Assembly (NCBI RefSeq): GCF_900105585.1
Contig: NZ_FNRT01000002.1
Coordinates: 4,402,001-4,466,000 of the forward strand
Source of the DNA: Nocardioides exalbidus
GTDB taxonomy: Bacteria; Actinomycetota; Actinomycetes; Propionibacteriales; Nocardioidaceae
Direction: 5' to 3'
Length of the DNA: 64,000 nucleotides
The position numbers and the translations under genes are program-made. Positions within the stretch are counted from its first letter, which is position 1. The number at the start of each line of letters is the position of its first letter. The notes beneath the pieces were generated by a model that had not been told where the DNA came from, did no database searches, and was given only the letters and a program-made list of their open reading frames with translations. Of this stretch, positions 31,604 to 42,106 are shown in pieces.

Positions 31604-32759
31604 GGACCTTCTTGGTGAGCACGACGGCTCCGGGAGGCGCCTTGCGGTCCGGCCGCATCCGGAAGCCGGCCTTCTTGTACATCCGCTGGTTGTCGATCGA
31701 CGCCGCACCCGTGAAGAGGACGAAGGTCTCGACGTCGTCGGGCGCGAGCTCCTGGACGAGCTCGAGGAGGGCCCGACCCAGCCCGCGTCCCTGGAGGTCG
31801 GGCGCCACCATGATGCGGCCGATGTCCCACTCCCCGTGATCCACCCGTCCGCGCACGGCGCCGACCAGGCGCCCGGTCGACGGCTCGCGAGCGACCATGA
31901 CGGTCCACTCCCCCAGCCCGCGTCGTACGTCGTCGAGCGACTCGCGCAGCGCCGGGATCTCCACGCCCGGGTTGGCCTCCATCTCCTGGAGCCAGCAGGC
32001 CTTCTGCAGGGTGAAGACCTCGCCCGCGTCGGCTGGCACGGCGGGACGTACGTCGAGGTCGTCGAGGCCCGCGACCACGCCGGTGCGCGGCAGCAGGTCG
32101 GGCCGGCGCTCCGCTGTGCGCGCCTCGGCCTGCGCGCGACGCCACGCGGCGATCCGGCCGTGGTCGCCCGAGAGCAGCACGTCGGGGACGTCGCGGCCCT
32201 GCCACGAGGCGGGCTTGGTGTAGACGGGGTACTCCAGGAGGCCGTCCGCGTGCGACTCCTCGACGAGCGACTCGGCGTTGCCCATGAACCCGGGCAGCAG
32301 CCGCACGACCGCCTCGGTGATCGCGAGCGCGGCGACCTCGCCGCCGTTGAGGACGTAGTCACCGAGGCTGATCTCCCGCACGGTGCCGATCGTGGCCGCG
32401 TGCTCGACCACCCGCTGGTCGATGCCCTCGTAGCGCCCGCACGCGAAGACGAGGTGCTCGTGGGTGCTGAGCTCCTCCGCGGTGCGCTGGGTGAACGGCT
32501 CGCCGCTGGGCGTGGTGAAGATGATGGTGGCGCCCTGCGCCACCTCGTCGAGGGCCTGCCCCCACGGCTCGGGCTTCATCACCATGCCGGCACCGCCCCC
32601 GTAGGGCGTGTCGTCGACGGTGTGGTGGCGATCCGTCGTCCACCGCCGCAGGTCGTGCACGGCGACGTCGAGCAGGCCCTTGTCGCGCGCCTTGCCCGGC
32701 AGGCTGAGCTCGAGCGGGGCGAGGTAGTCGGGGAAGATCGTGACGACGTCGATCCTCAC
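31584..32759 (-). CDS. trmD: tRNA (guanosine(37)-N1)-methyltransferase fused to GNAT acetyltransferase
   Basis: 391 residues, about 150 more than ordinary TrmD. Residues 1-~229 are a complete TrmD, which methylates G37 of tRNAs reading CNN codons to prevent frameshifting: RIDVVTIFPDYL, knot motifs YGGGAGMVMKPEP (53-65) and SLGDYVLNGGEVA (131-143), and LLSGDHGRIAAWRR. Residues ~237-386 are a GNAT N-acetyltransferase with motif A IMVAPDLQGRGLGRALLEL (acetyl-CoA loop QGRGLG) and the late NQRMYKKAGFR motif. The frame is continuous with no frameshift. GTG start overlaps the rimM stop (GTGA). The GNAT substrate is unknown; a tRNA, a ribosomal protein or a small molecule are all possible. Confidence 0.95.
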   Translation of the reverse strand: MRIDVVTIFPDYLAPLELSLPGKARDKGLLDVAVHDLRRWTTDRHHTVDDTPYGGGAGMVMKPEPWGQALDEVAQGATIIFTTPSGEPFTQRTAEELSTHEHLVFACGRYEGIDQRVVEHAATIGTVREISLGDYVLNGGEVAALAITEAVVRLLPGFMGNAESLVEESHADGLLEYPVYTKPASWQGRDVPDVLLSGDHGRIAAWRRAQAEARTAERRPDLLPRTGVVAGLDDLDVRPAVPADAGEVFTLQKACWLQEMEANPGVEIPALRESLDDVRRGLGEWTVMVAREPSTGRLVGAVRGRVDHGEWDIGRIMVAPDLQGRGLGRALLELVQELAPDDVETFVLFTGAASIDNQRMYKKAGFRMRPDRKAPPGAVVLTKKVQRRISP

Positions 32760-33337
32760 GCCTCGTCCTCCGTGACGCCGTCGGCGCTGCGCTCGTCCGG
32801 GAAGGGCGAGACGAGGCCCGGTCGGTCGGCGACGACCACGCGGCCGGCCCCGAGGTCGACCTCGGGCACCAGCGCGCTCACGAACGGCACGAGCGCGTCG
32901 CGGCCGTCGGTGGTCCGGACGGTCAGCAGGTCCTGGGCCGAGCCGTGGACCAGCGCCTTCACCGTGCCCAGCGGGGTGTTGTCGACGTCGACGACGGCCA
33001 GCCCGACGAGCTGGTGGTCGTAGTACTCGTCCGGGTCGTCGGGGACCTCGTCGTGGGCGAGGGTGGCGTGGAGGACGGTGCCCCGCGCGGCCTCGGCGGC
33101 GTTGCGGTCGCCGAGCTCCTCGAAGGTGACCAGCAGCGTGCTCTGGTGCCAGCGGGCGCGCGCGACGGTGAGGGCCGTGGGACGGCGGTCCGCACCGGCC
33201 GGGGCCTGCGCGCGCAGCGTCGTACCGGGGGCGAAACGTCGGTCGGGCTCGTCGGTGCGTACGTCGAGGGTGACCTCGCCGCGGATGCCGTGGGGCTTGC
33301 CGATGCGGCCGACCACGACCTCGATGTCCTCACTCAC
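32756..33337 (-). CDS. rimM: 16S rRNA processing protein RimM
   Basis: 193 residues. Binds uS19 in the 30S head and assists 16S maturation. N-terminal VVGRIGKPHGIRGEVTLDVRTDEPDRRF and C-terminal PRC-barrel segment YYDHQLVGLAVVDVDNTPLGTVKALVHG are typical. GTG at 33337 is chosen because TAACCT lies exactly 6 nt upstream. A terminator precedes it, so rimM-trmD seems to start a new leaderless transcript. The stop overlaps trmD. Confidence 0.96.
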   Translation of the reverse strand: MSEDIEVVVGRIGKPHGIRGEVTLDVRTDEPDRRFAPGTTLRAQAPAGADRRPTALTVARARWHQSTLLVTFEELGDRNAAEAARGTVLHATLAHDEVPDDPDEYYDHQLVGLAVVDVDNTPLGTVKALVHGSAQDLLTVRTTDGRDALVPFVSALVPEVDLGAGRVVVADRPGLVSPFPDERSADGVTEDEA

Positions 33338-33343
33338 CGGGTG

Positions 33344-33349
33344 AGGTTA
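33344..33349 (-). promoter_or_regulatory. -10 hexamer TAACCT before rimM
   Basis: Minus-strand TAACCT, 6-nt spacer, GTG at 33337, immediately downstream of the khpA terminator. Confidence 0.5.
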
Positions 33350-33380
33350 TCGCCGCCCCCGGGCTCACCCGGAAATGCAC

Positions 33381-33413
33381 GACGGGCGCCACCCCGGTGG
33401 GGTGGCGCCCGTC
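33381..33413 (-). terminator. Hairpin terminator after khpA
   Basis: Perfect 15-bp stem GACGGGCGCCACCCC / GGGGTGGCGCCCGTC with a 3-nt loop, 15 bp after the khpA stop. Confidence 0.8.
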
Positions 33414-33427
33414 GGACGGTGCAGTGC

Positions 33428-33679
33428 TCAGCGGCGGCGGTCGGTGTCCACGAAGTCGACCCGCGCACCGCCACGGCCGGCGAGGGCCGAGACGACGGTG
33501 CGGAAGGCGGTCGCGGTGCGGCCGTTGCGGCCGATCACCTTGCCGAGGTCGTCGGGGTGGACCCGGACCTCGAGGATCGAGCCACGACGCAGCTGCTTGT
33601 CGCGGACGGTGACGTCGTCGGGGTGGTCGACGATGCCGCGCACCAGGTGCTCGAGTGCCTCGGCCAGCACGTCGGTCAC
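33428..33679 (-). CDS. khpA: KH-domain RNA-binding protein KhpA
   Basis: 83 residues. A single type II KH domain with the GxxG loop in LGKVIGRNGRTATAFRTVV. In Gram-positive bacteria KhpA partners KhpB (EloR/Jag) and binds small RNAs and mRNA; rpsP-khpA-rimM-trmD is a conserved order. The ATG overlaps the rpsP stop (ATGA). A strong hairpin follows. Confidence 0.95.
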   Translation of the reverse strand: MTDVLAEALEHLVRGIVDHPDDVTVRDKQLRRGSILEVRVHPDDLGKVIGRNGRTATAFRTVVSALAGRGGARVDFVDTDRRR

Positions 33680-34209
33680 GCCTCGCTCTTGCCGGCGTCC
33701 TCGGCGGTCACGGTCTCGGCAGCCTCAGCGGCCTCGGCAGCGACCTCGGGGGTCTCGTCGGCGGGAACCGTGGCGGGGGCCTCGGCGGCGGGGGCCTCGG
33801 CGGCAGGCTCCTCGGTCTTCTTCTCGGCCTTCTTCTTGGAGGTCGTCGCGGCGCCCTTGGGCTCCGAGGCGGCCTCCTTGAGGGCCTCGTTGAAGATGTC
33901 GAGCTTGGCGCGCTTGGGCTCCTTCACCTTGAGGGTGCCCTCGGTGCCCGGCAGGCCCTTGAACTTCTGCCAGTCGCCGGTCACCTTGAGGATCGCCTCG
34001 ACGGCCTCGGACGGCTGGGCGCCGACGCCGAGCCAGTACTGCGCCCGGTCGGAGACGACGTCGATGTAGGACGGGTCCTCCTTCGGGTGGTACTTGCCGA
34101 TCTCCTCGAGGACCTTGCCGTCGCGCTTCTTGCGCGAGTCGACGACGACGATGCGGTACTGCGGCACCCGGATCTTGCCCAGGCGCTTCAAGCGAATCTT
34201 GACGGCCAC
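33676..34209 (-). CDS. rpsP: 30S ribosomal protein bS16 with long acidic tail
   Basis: 177 residues; the core (1-~115) is standard bS16 (MAVKIRLKRLGKIRVPQYRIVVVDSRKKRDG, EEIGKYHPKEDPSYIDV). Residues ~120-177 are an Ala/Glu/Lys-rich low-complexity tail (KKKAEKKTEEPAAEAPAAEA), of the kind seen in many actinobacterial bS16 proteins. First gene of the rpsP-khpA pair. A TTGGTC-N19-CAGAAT element 130-160 bp upstream is a promoter candidate. Confidence 0.96.
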   Translation of the reverse strand: MAVKIRLKRLGKIRVPQYRIVVVDSRKKRDGKVLEEIGKYHPKEDPSYIDVVSDRAQYWLGVGAQPSEAVEAILKVTGDWQKFKGLPGTEGTLKVKEPKRAKLDIFNEALKEAASEPKGAATTSKKKAEKKTEEPAAEAPAAEAPATVPADETPEVAAEAAEAAETVTAEDAGKSEA

Positions 34210-34338
34210 GTTTGTGGTGTCTCCTCAGAAATTGTCGTGGTGAGGGACCTTCGCCAGGTGGGGTCACCGGGTCTGGTCACTCGAAGGGCTCTGCGTCGCT
34301 CGGATGAGAGGGTCCGGGCGCGCAGGACACGAGGGAAG

Positions 34339-34369
34339 ATTCTGCCAGACACCGCACCCGTGCGACCAA
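34339..34369 (-). promoter_or_regulatory. Candidate rpsP promoter TTGGTC-N19-CAGAAT
   Basis: Minus-strand hexamers at 34364-34369 and 34339-34344. The surrounding TCTGGCAGA-TTC-TCCCT sequence recurs upstream of rplS (31584-31590 region). The 19-nt spacer is long, so this is tentative. Confidence 0.35.
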
Positions 34370-34400
34370 TCCGGCACCCGGGCAGGCGCCGCCGGCCCGG

Positions 34401-35063
34401 TCAGGCGTCGTCGAGCCCGATGAAGGAGCGCACCGCAGCCGCCCCGGTGACCTCGATCGGGGTGCCTCGCACGAAGGCCTCCGGCGTCAGCACGAGGCCC
34501 TGGTTGAGCGCCAGCTCTCCCTCGCGGCGCTCCAGCCTCCGCACGGCGGTGGGCACGTAGCCGACCTTGCGGGAGACGCCGAGCGAGGCGGGGTTGTCGA
34601 CGAACGCCGCGGAGGTGATCTCCTCGAAGCCGAGGTGGTCGAAGAGCAGCGCGCAGAAGGCGCGCCGCATCTCGGTGCCGAGGCCGCGCCCCTGGAACTC
34701 CCGCCCCAGCCACGAGCCGGTCTCACCGGTGCGGGTGACCGGGAAGTTGCTCGCCGCCACGCCCTGCGCTCCGACGACCCTGCCGTCGAGCAGCACCGCG
34801 AGGTCGAGGGCGAAGTCGTCGGGCGAGAAGGTCGAGCGCTTGCCCCAGTGGTAGGCCGCGGTGTTGCGGGACAGCTGCCCGGCGGGCGCGTCGGTCCACG
34901 GGAAGAAGAACGGCATCGCCCCGGGGTCGTGGATGCCGCGCTCGGCCAGGTCGCACAGCTCGAGCAGCAGGTCGTCGGTCAGCCCGCGCAGCTCGAGCGG
35001 ACCGGCGACCACGTGGAGGCCGAAGGGCGGGTAGAGGTCGACGAGGCTGCTCACGCAGGCCAT
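34401..35063 (-). CDS. GNAT family N-acetyltransferase (RimJ/RimL-like)
   Basis: 220 residues. GNAT fold with DPGAMPFFFPWTDAPAGQLSRN near the N-terminus, acetyl-CoA motif SWLGREFQGRGLGTEMRRAF and the FVDNPASLGVSRKVGY motif B. The pattern resembles RimJ/RimL-type enzymes acting on protein N-termini or small molecules; substrate not assignable. ATG 35063 is used, with GTG 35054 as an alternative. It stands divergent from the VanW gene and is separated from rpsP by 191 bp. Confidence 0.85.
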   Translation of the reverse strand: MACVSSLVDLYPPFGLHVVAGPLELRGLTDDLLLELCDLAERGIHDPGAMPFFFPWTDAPAGQLSRNTAAYHWGKRSTFSPDDFALDLAVLLDGRVVGAQGVAASNFPVTRTGETGSWLGREFQGRGLGTEMRRAFCALLFDHLGFEEITSAAFVDNPASLGVSRKVGYVPTAVRRLERREGELALNQGLVLTPEAFVRGTPIEVTGAAAVRSFIGLDDA

Positions 35064-35137
35064 CCCATCCCGTCGGCCGTGCCGACCACAAACCGGTTTC
35101 GGCGCAACCGACCGTCGCGCCACGGCGTCCTACGGGC

Positions 35138-36019
35138 ATGACGACCGTCCACGTCGAGCCGCTGGAGCTGCCGGCCCGGCTCACCGCTCCCCCGCGCCTG
35201 ACCCAGCGGCACCCCTGGCTGCTGCCCGCGGCGATGGCGGCGCACCGGGCGAGACGGCGTACGCAGTGGGTGCGCGACGCGTGGTCGGGGCGCGTCGTCT
35301 GGGCGTCCCACCACACCACCGACGACCTGCCGGTGCGGCTCAAGCAGCACGGCTCGCTGCTGCTGCGCGAGCTGTCGGCCGACCAGATGCACCTGCAGCA
35401 CAACAAGGTGACCAACCTGCGGCTCGCGGCACGCCGCATCGACGGCATCGTGATCGCGCCGGGCGAGACCTTCTCCTTCAACCGCGTCGTCGGCAACTGC
35501 ACGAGGCGCAAGGGCTACGTCGACGGGATGAAGCTCTCCAACGGCGAGGCCGAGGCGGGCGTCGGCGGCGGCATCTGCCAGATCGCCAACCTCGTGCACT
35601 GGATGGTGCTGCACTCGCCTCTGACCGTGGTCGAGCGCTCGGAGCACTCCTTCGACCCGTTCCCCGACAAGGGCCGGGTGCTGCCGTGGGGCGTCGGCTG
35701 CTCGATCGTCTACAACTACGTCGACCTCGTGGTCCGCAACGACACCGACCAGCCCTTCCAGCTCCGGACGTGGGTGGGCGACCGCTACCTGCACGGCCAG
35801 CTGCGCACCGACCGGCGCCCGGCCCGGTCCTACAAGGTCGAGGCCCGCGGGGAGCAGTTCCTGCGGCGCGACGGCCAGGTCTTCCGCCGCAACCAGGTCT
35901 GGCGGCGGGTGATCGACCGCCGCACGGGCGACCAGGTCGGCGAGGAGCTGCTGAAGACCAACTGCGCGCTGGTCGTCTACGAGCCCGCACCGGGCGTCGA
36001 GGTCATCGACGTGGACTGA
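35138..36019 (+). CDS. VanW family protein
   Basis: 293 residues. VanW core: NLRLAARRIDGIVIAPGETFSFNRVVGNCTRRKGYVDG, then GVGGGICQIANLVHWMVLHSPL and WGVGCSIVYNYVDLVVRNDT. VanW proteins accompany some vancomycin-resistance clusters but are common in bacteria with no known biochemical role; no vanA/vanH/vanX genes occur here. No signal peptide or membrane helix is evident in this copy. The 3' end overlaps the convergent amidohydrolase by 17 bp. Confidence 0.88.
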   Translation: MTTVHVEPLELPARLTAPPRLTQRHPWLLPAAMAAHRARRRTQWVRDAWSGRVVWASHHTTDDLPVRLKQHGSLLLRELSADQMHLQHNKVTNLRLAARRIDGIVIAPGETFSFNRVVGNCTRRKGYVDGMKLSNGEAEAGVGGGICQIANLVHWMVLHSPLTVVERSEHSFDPFPDKGRVLPWGVGCSIVYNYVDLVVRNDTDQPFQLRTWVGDRYLHGQLRTDRRPARSYKVEARGEQFLRRDGQVFRRNQVWRRVIDRRTGDQVGEELLKTNCALVVYEPAPGVEVIDVD

Positions 36020-37082
36020 CCTGCTGTCCGCGGAGCACGATCGCGGACGGCGTACGCAGCACGGACAGGTCGTCGACCGGGTTGCGGTCGTAGACGACGA
36101 AGTCCGCCGAGGCGCCCTCCTCGAGCCCGTCGGCACCGAGCCACTCCCGCGCGCGCCAGCTGGCGGCGCCCAGGGCGTCGTGGGCCGACATCCCGATCCG
36201 CACCAGCGCCTCGACCTCGCCGGCGATGTTGCCGTGGCGGCTGATCCCGCCGCCGTCGGAGCCGGCGTAGATCGGCACGCCCGCCTCGTGGGCGGCCATG
36301 ATCGTGGCCGGCATCCGGGCGTAGAGGTCGGTCATCGTGGCGGCGTAGGCGGGGAAGCGCTCCTGCCCGGCGGCCGCGTGCTCGGGGAACTTGTCGAGCT
36401 GCATCACGGTCGGGACCAGCCGGGTGCCGTGCGCGACCATCGCGTCGATGACGTCCTCGGTGAGGCCGGTGCCGTGCTCGATGCAGTCGATGCCCGCCTC
36501 GATCAGGCCCGGCAGGACGCCGTGGCCGAAGCAGTGGGCGGTGACCTTCGCGCCCTCGGCGTGGGCTGCGTCGATGGCGTCCTTGAACGCCTGCGCCGGG
36601 AACGACGGGGCGAGGTCGCCCTCCTCGCGCGAGATCCAGTCGCCGACCAGCTTGATCCAGCCGTCGCCGTTGCGGGCCTCCTGGGCGGCGTACGACGCCA
36701 GGTCGGCGGGCTCGACCTCGTGGGCGTAGCCGCGGATGTAGCGCCTGGTGGCGGCGATGTGGCGTCCGCAGCGGATCAGCCGAGGCAGGTCGTCGCGGTC
36801 GTGGATCCAGCGCGTGTCGGCAGCCGAGCCGGCGTCGCGGATGAGCAGCGCTCCCCCGTCGCGATCGTCGATCGCCTGCTGCTCGGTCGCCTCGTCGTCG
36901 GTGGCGCCGAAGTCGTCGAGGCCGAGGTGGCAGTGGGCGTCGACGAGTCCCGGGACGATCCAGCCCGCGGCGACCGTGTCTGCGCCGGGCTGCGGCTCGT
37001 AGGTGATCCTCCCGTCGACGACGTAGAGGTCGACCACCTCGCCGTCGGGCAGGGCCGGGCCATGGAAGCGCTGGGCTCGCAT
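36003..37082 (-). CDS. Amidohydrolase family protein (imidazolonepropionase-like)
   Basis: 359 residues. Metal-dependent amidohydrolase: GLVDAHCHLGLDD supplies the HxH pair, VTAHCFGHGVLP and CIEHGTGL later His ligands, and YAGSDGGG the conserved Asp. The composite N/C-terminal beta domain (VVDGRITYEP at the start, ADFVVYDRNPVDDLSVL at the end) is typical of prolidase/imidazolonepropionase-like members. Substrate unknown. ATG with TAGGGT 6 nt upstream. Confidence 0.88.
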   Translation of the reverse strand: MRAQRFHGPALPDGEVVDLYVVDGRITYEPQPGADTVAAGWIVPGLVDAHCHLGLDDFGATDDEATEQQAIDDRDGGALLIRDAGSAADTRWIHDRDDLPRLIRCGRHIAATRRYIRGYAHEVEPADLASYAAQEARNGDGWIKLVGDWISREEGDLAPSFPAQAFKDAIDAAHAEGAKVTAHCFGHGVLPGLIEAGIDCIEHGTGLTEDVIDAMVAHGTRLVPTVMQLDKFPEHAAAGQERFPAYAATMTDLYARMPATIMAAHEAGVPIYAGSDGGGISRHGNIAGEVEALVRIGMSAHDALGAASWRAREWLGADGLEEGASADFVVYDRNPVDDLSVLRTPSAIVLRGQQVSPRR

Positions 37083-37088
37083 GGCCCG

Positions 37089-37094
37089 ACCCTA
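37089..37094 (-). promoter_or_regulatory. -10 hexamer TAGGGT before amidohydrolase
   Basis: Minus-strand TAGGGT, 6-nt spacer (CGGGCC), ATG at 37082. Confidence 0.5.
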
Positions 37095-37116
37095 GGGGAC
37101 GACCGGCTGTGGCGGG

Positions 37117-39156
<2,040 letters not shown>

Positions 39157-39298
39157 GGCGGTGCTCCCTTACCCGAGGTCGAGAGCGTCGAGTGACGCCC
39201 GTCACAATCGAACGTAGGAACCCGCTATCGTGCGCGTCAATGTCGAATGCCGGCCCGCACGCCGAACTTTCATCCGCTTCCCGCAGAAAAGAGCGCTC

Positions 39299-40486
39299 GT
39301 GCCGACTCCCCCGCCCGCTCGGGCCCGCGGTGGTTCGCTGGAGGACCTGCGTCGCGCGAACCGTCGGCTGATCCTCGGCCACCTCGTCACGGACGGGCCG
39401 CAGAGCCGCGCCGAGCTCGCCCGCGCAAGCGGCCTGTCGGCGACCACGGTGTCGAGCCTGGTCAACGAGATGATCGCCGGCGGCCAGGTGCGCGAGACGA
39501 CGACCGGCCGCCCGCACAAGGGCGGCTCCGGGCGTCCGCCGGTGCTGGTCGAGCTCGCCACGCCCCCGGGCGGGGTGGTGGGCGTCGACATCGGGCACGG
39601 GCACGTCCGGGTGGCTGCTGCCGGGCCGACGGGCGGCGTGCTCGCCGAGGACGTACGCCGCTTCGACGTCGACACCGCCGGCCCGTCCACGCTCGACGTG
39701 GCGGCGACGATGATCCGCGAGACGCTCGCGGCCGCCGGCCTCGACCCGGACGACGTGCATGCCGCAGGGATGTGCGTGCCCGCGCCGATCGACCGCGAGA
39801 CGAGCATGGTGAGCACCGGGATCCTGCCGGGCTGGCGCGGGGTGAATCCCGCCCGCGAGCTCGAGCAGCGCATCCAGGCGCCGGTGATCGTGGACAACGA
39901 CGCCAACCTCGGTGCGCTCGCCGAGGTCCGGCACGGCGCGGCCCACGGGCACCAGGACGTGGTCTACGTCAAGCTCGCCAGCGGGGTCGGCTCCGGGCTG
40001 GTGCTCGGCGGCCGGGTGCACCGTGGTGCGACCGGCATGGCCGGCGAGCTCGGGCACGTGCAGATCGGCGAGGACGGCGACGTGTGCCGCTGCGGCAACC
40101 GGGGCTGCCTCGAGACCCGGGTCTCGGCCCGGCAGCTGCTCGCCTCCCTCCAGCCCGCGCACGACGAGGAGCTGACGCTCCCGCGGTTGCTCGCGCTCGA
40201 CGAGGCCCGCGACGCCGGCGTACGCCGAGTGCTGTCCGACGCCGGCACCACGATCGGCCGCGCGCTGGCCGACCTCTGCAACCACCTCAACCCGTCGATG
40301 ATCGTCATCGGCGGCCCCCTCGGCAGCTCCGGCTCGGTCATCCGGGGCGTGCGGCACGCGGTCGACCGCTACGCCCAGCCGGCGACCGCGGAGGCGGTCG
40401 AGGTCACCTCCGGACAGCTGCGCGAGCGCGCGGAGATCATGGGAGCGGTGACGATGGCCGTGGCGATGGTGACGGCGGGTGACTGA
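39299..40486 (+). CDS. ROK family transcriptional regulator
   Basis: 395 residues. N-terminal winged helix-turn-helix (SLEDLRRANRRLILGHLV, SRAELARASGLSATTVSSLVNEM) followed by a ROK sugar-kinase-like domain with VVGVDIGHGHVRVAA, GELGHVQI and the zinc motif CRCGNRGCLET. NagC/XylR-type repressors of this kind bind sugars or sugar phosphates. It faces the GH3 gene across a 142-bp shared intergenic region. The start is GTG 39299, with AGAAAAGAG just before it; the longer frame to 39230 lacks family similarity. Confidence 0.9.
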   Translation: MPTPPPARARGGSLEDLRRANRRLILGHLVTDGPQSRAELARASGLSATTVSSLVNEMIAGGQVRETTTGRPHKGGSGRPPVLVELATPPGGVVGVDIGHGHVRVAAAGPTGGVLAEDVRRFDVDTAGPSTLDVAATMIRETLAAAGLDPDDVHAAGMCVPAPIDRETSMVSTGILPGWRGVNPARELEQRIQAPVIVDNDANLGALAEVRHGAAHGHQDVVYVKLASGVGSGLVLGGRVHRGATGMAGELGHVQIGEDGDVCRCGNRGCLETRVSARQLLASLQPAHDEELTLPRLLALDEARDAGVRRVLSDAGTTIGRALADLCNHLNPSMIVIGGPLGSSGSVIRGVRHAVDRYAQPATAEAVEVTSGQLRERAEIMGAVTMAVAMVTAGD

Positions 40487-40501
40487 CCACGCCCGGCCCG
40501 G

Positions 40502-40861
40502 CTAGAGCTGGTCCAGCAGCCACGACGGGCTGAGCACCTGGGCCGGCGAGACGTTGGCGGCGAGCATCCGGTCGGCCGTCACCACGACGACCCGGCCGCC
40601 GACGGCGAGCGCCTGCCTCGCCTGCTCGCGGATGGCGCTGTCGCCGTCGCGCGGTGCGTGGACGGTGCGCACGTGCGCGTCGCGGCCCGCCTTCACGCCG
40701 GCCTTCGCCCCGCCCTCCAGCACCAGCACGATCTCGTCGTAGGACGTGTCGGCCACGAGGAGCCGCTCGTGGAGGCGGCGCGCGGCACCGGCGCGGTCCT
40801 TCCACCAGCCGTCGGGGACCGACCCGACGACGTTGGCGCCGTCGACGATGAGCGTGCTCAC
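40502..40861 (-). CDS. NYN (PIN-like) domain protein
   Basis: 119 residues. STLIVDGANVVGSVPDGWW starts the NYN/YacP-like PIN fold; conserved acidic residues are in VDGAN, LVLEGG, GDSAI and VVTADRML. Such proteins are predicted or shown to be metal-dependent RNases; target unknown. GTG start 1 nt after the aminopeptidase stop: last gene of the ffh-aminopeptidase-NYN chain. Converges on the ROK gene with a 15-bp gap. Confidence 0.85.
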   Translation of the reverse strand: MSTLIVDGANVVGSVPDGWWKDRAGAARRLHERLLVADTSYDEIVLVLEGGAKAGVKAGRDAHVRTVHAPRDGDSAIREQARQALAVGGRVVVVTADRMLAANVSPAQVLSPSWLLDQL

Positions 40862-40862
40862 G

Positions 40863-42092
40863 TCAGTCCTGCAGCACGAACTCGTCGCCGCGGGTCACGG
40901 GCACGACGCTGCCGTCGGCGTGGATGCCGTCGATCTGCACCTCGGGGCTGCCGATCACGATGTCGACGTGGGTGTTGGACTGGTTGAGGCCGTCGTCGAT
41001 GCGCTGCTCGGGCGTGCGGTCGAGCGAGCCGTCCATGCCGATGGTGTAGCCGTTGCCCCACGCGATGTGGGAGCCGACGTTCTCGTCGAAGAGCATGTTC
41101 TTGTAGACGAGGCCGGTCGTCGCGACGGCGGAGTCCTTGTCGACGATCGCGACCTCGCCGAAGTGCCTCGAGCGGGGGATGAGCTCGAACTGGGCGCGCA
41201 CGGCCTCCTCGCCGCGTGCCGCGGTCGCCCCGGTGATCGTGCCGTCGGAGATCTCCAGGGCGAGATCCTCCACCAGCGCGCCCATCGAGGCGAGGAAGAA
41301 CGGGGCCGAGGTCTGCACGTGGCCCTCGACGCGGCGCCAGTCCGGGGAGACGAACACCTCCTCGGTGGGCATGTTGGGCACGAACTCCACGCCCGCGGCG
41401 TTCTCGACCGAGCCGCCCACCCACCGCGACTGCGGGGTGAGGCCGAGGGTGAGGTCGGTGCCGGGTCCGCGGTAGCGGATCCGGTCGAACCGGTGGCCGT
41501 TGAGGACGGCCGCGCGGGCGCCGAGCTTGGCCACGTGGGCCTGCCAGGCGGCGACCGGGTCGGCCTGGTCGAGCCGCATGGAGGTGGCCACGGCGTCCCA
41601 CAGCGTGGCGAGGTCGGCGACCCCGACGCTGTCGGCCCACCCCTTGGTCGGCGCGCCGACCACGGTCCAGGCCACCTTGTTGGTCGTCGTGAGCGGCATC
41701 AGCTCCTGGATGAGCTCGATCGGTGCCGACTTCGCCAGCCGGGCCGGGTCGAGCCCGTCCATCAGCGTGGGATGGGGGTTGCCGGAGAGGTTGATCATCG
41801 CCGGCCGGGTCTCGTGCCACGCACGGGCCTGCACGAGCTGGTGCTCCTGCACGGAGCCGAGGGCCTCCTCGGGACCGTGCTCGACGGCGGCCCGCGTCAC
41901 GTGGGGGTCGCCGTACTCGATGCTCACCCGGGACGCGCCGACCCGGTAGGCCTCCTCGGCGATCGCACGGGCTGCGTCGGCCTGCTCCGGCAGGGCCCCG
42001 ATGACGACTTCCTGCCCGGGCTGGACGTTGACCCCGACCCGGACGACGAGGCGGGCGTACTTCTCCAGGAGGTGGTCGAACGGTTCGGTCAT
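40863..42092 (-). CDS. M29 family aminopeptidase
   Basis: 409 residues. Thermophilic-metalloprotease (AmpS/AmpT) fold: MTEPFDHLLEKYARLVVRVGVNVQPGQEVVI, NMPTEEVFVSPDWRRVEGHV with the Glu ligands, HFGEVAIVDKDSAV and the C-terminal HVDIVIGSPEVQIDGI containing His and Asp ligands. Releases N-terminal amino acids in the cytoplasm. The ATG at 42092 lies 14 bp after the ffh stop, so it is probably cotranscribed with ffh. A TTG at 42104 in frame is less likely. Confidence 0.93.
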   Translation of the reverse strand: MTEPFDHLLEKYARLVVRVGVNVQPGQEVVIGALPEQADAARAIAEEAYRVGASRVSIEYGDPHVTRAAVEHGPEEALGSVQEHQLVQARAWHETRPAMINLSGNPHPTLMDGLDPARLAKSAPIELIQELMPLTTTNKVAWTVVGAPTKGWADSVGVADLATLWDAVATSMRLDQADPVAAWQAHVAKLGARAAVLNGHRFDRIRYRGPGTDLTLGLTPQSRWVGGSVENAAGVEFVPNMPTEEVFVSPDWRRVEGHVQTSAPFFLASMGALVEDLALEISDGTITGATAARGEEAVRAQFELIPRSRHFGEVAIVDKDSAVATTGLVYKNMLFDENVGSHIAWGNGYTIGMDGSLDRTPEQRIDDGLNQSNTHVDIVIGSPEVQIDGIHADGSVVPVTRGDEFVLQD

Positions 42093-42106
42093 GGACCCAG
42101 CCAACG

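Noticed and set aside
35138..36019. VanW gene as a sign of vancomycin resistance
   Set aside because: No ligase, dehydrogenase or dipeptidase genes (vanA/H/X) are near; VanW homologues are common without resistance.
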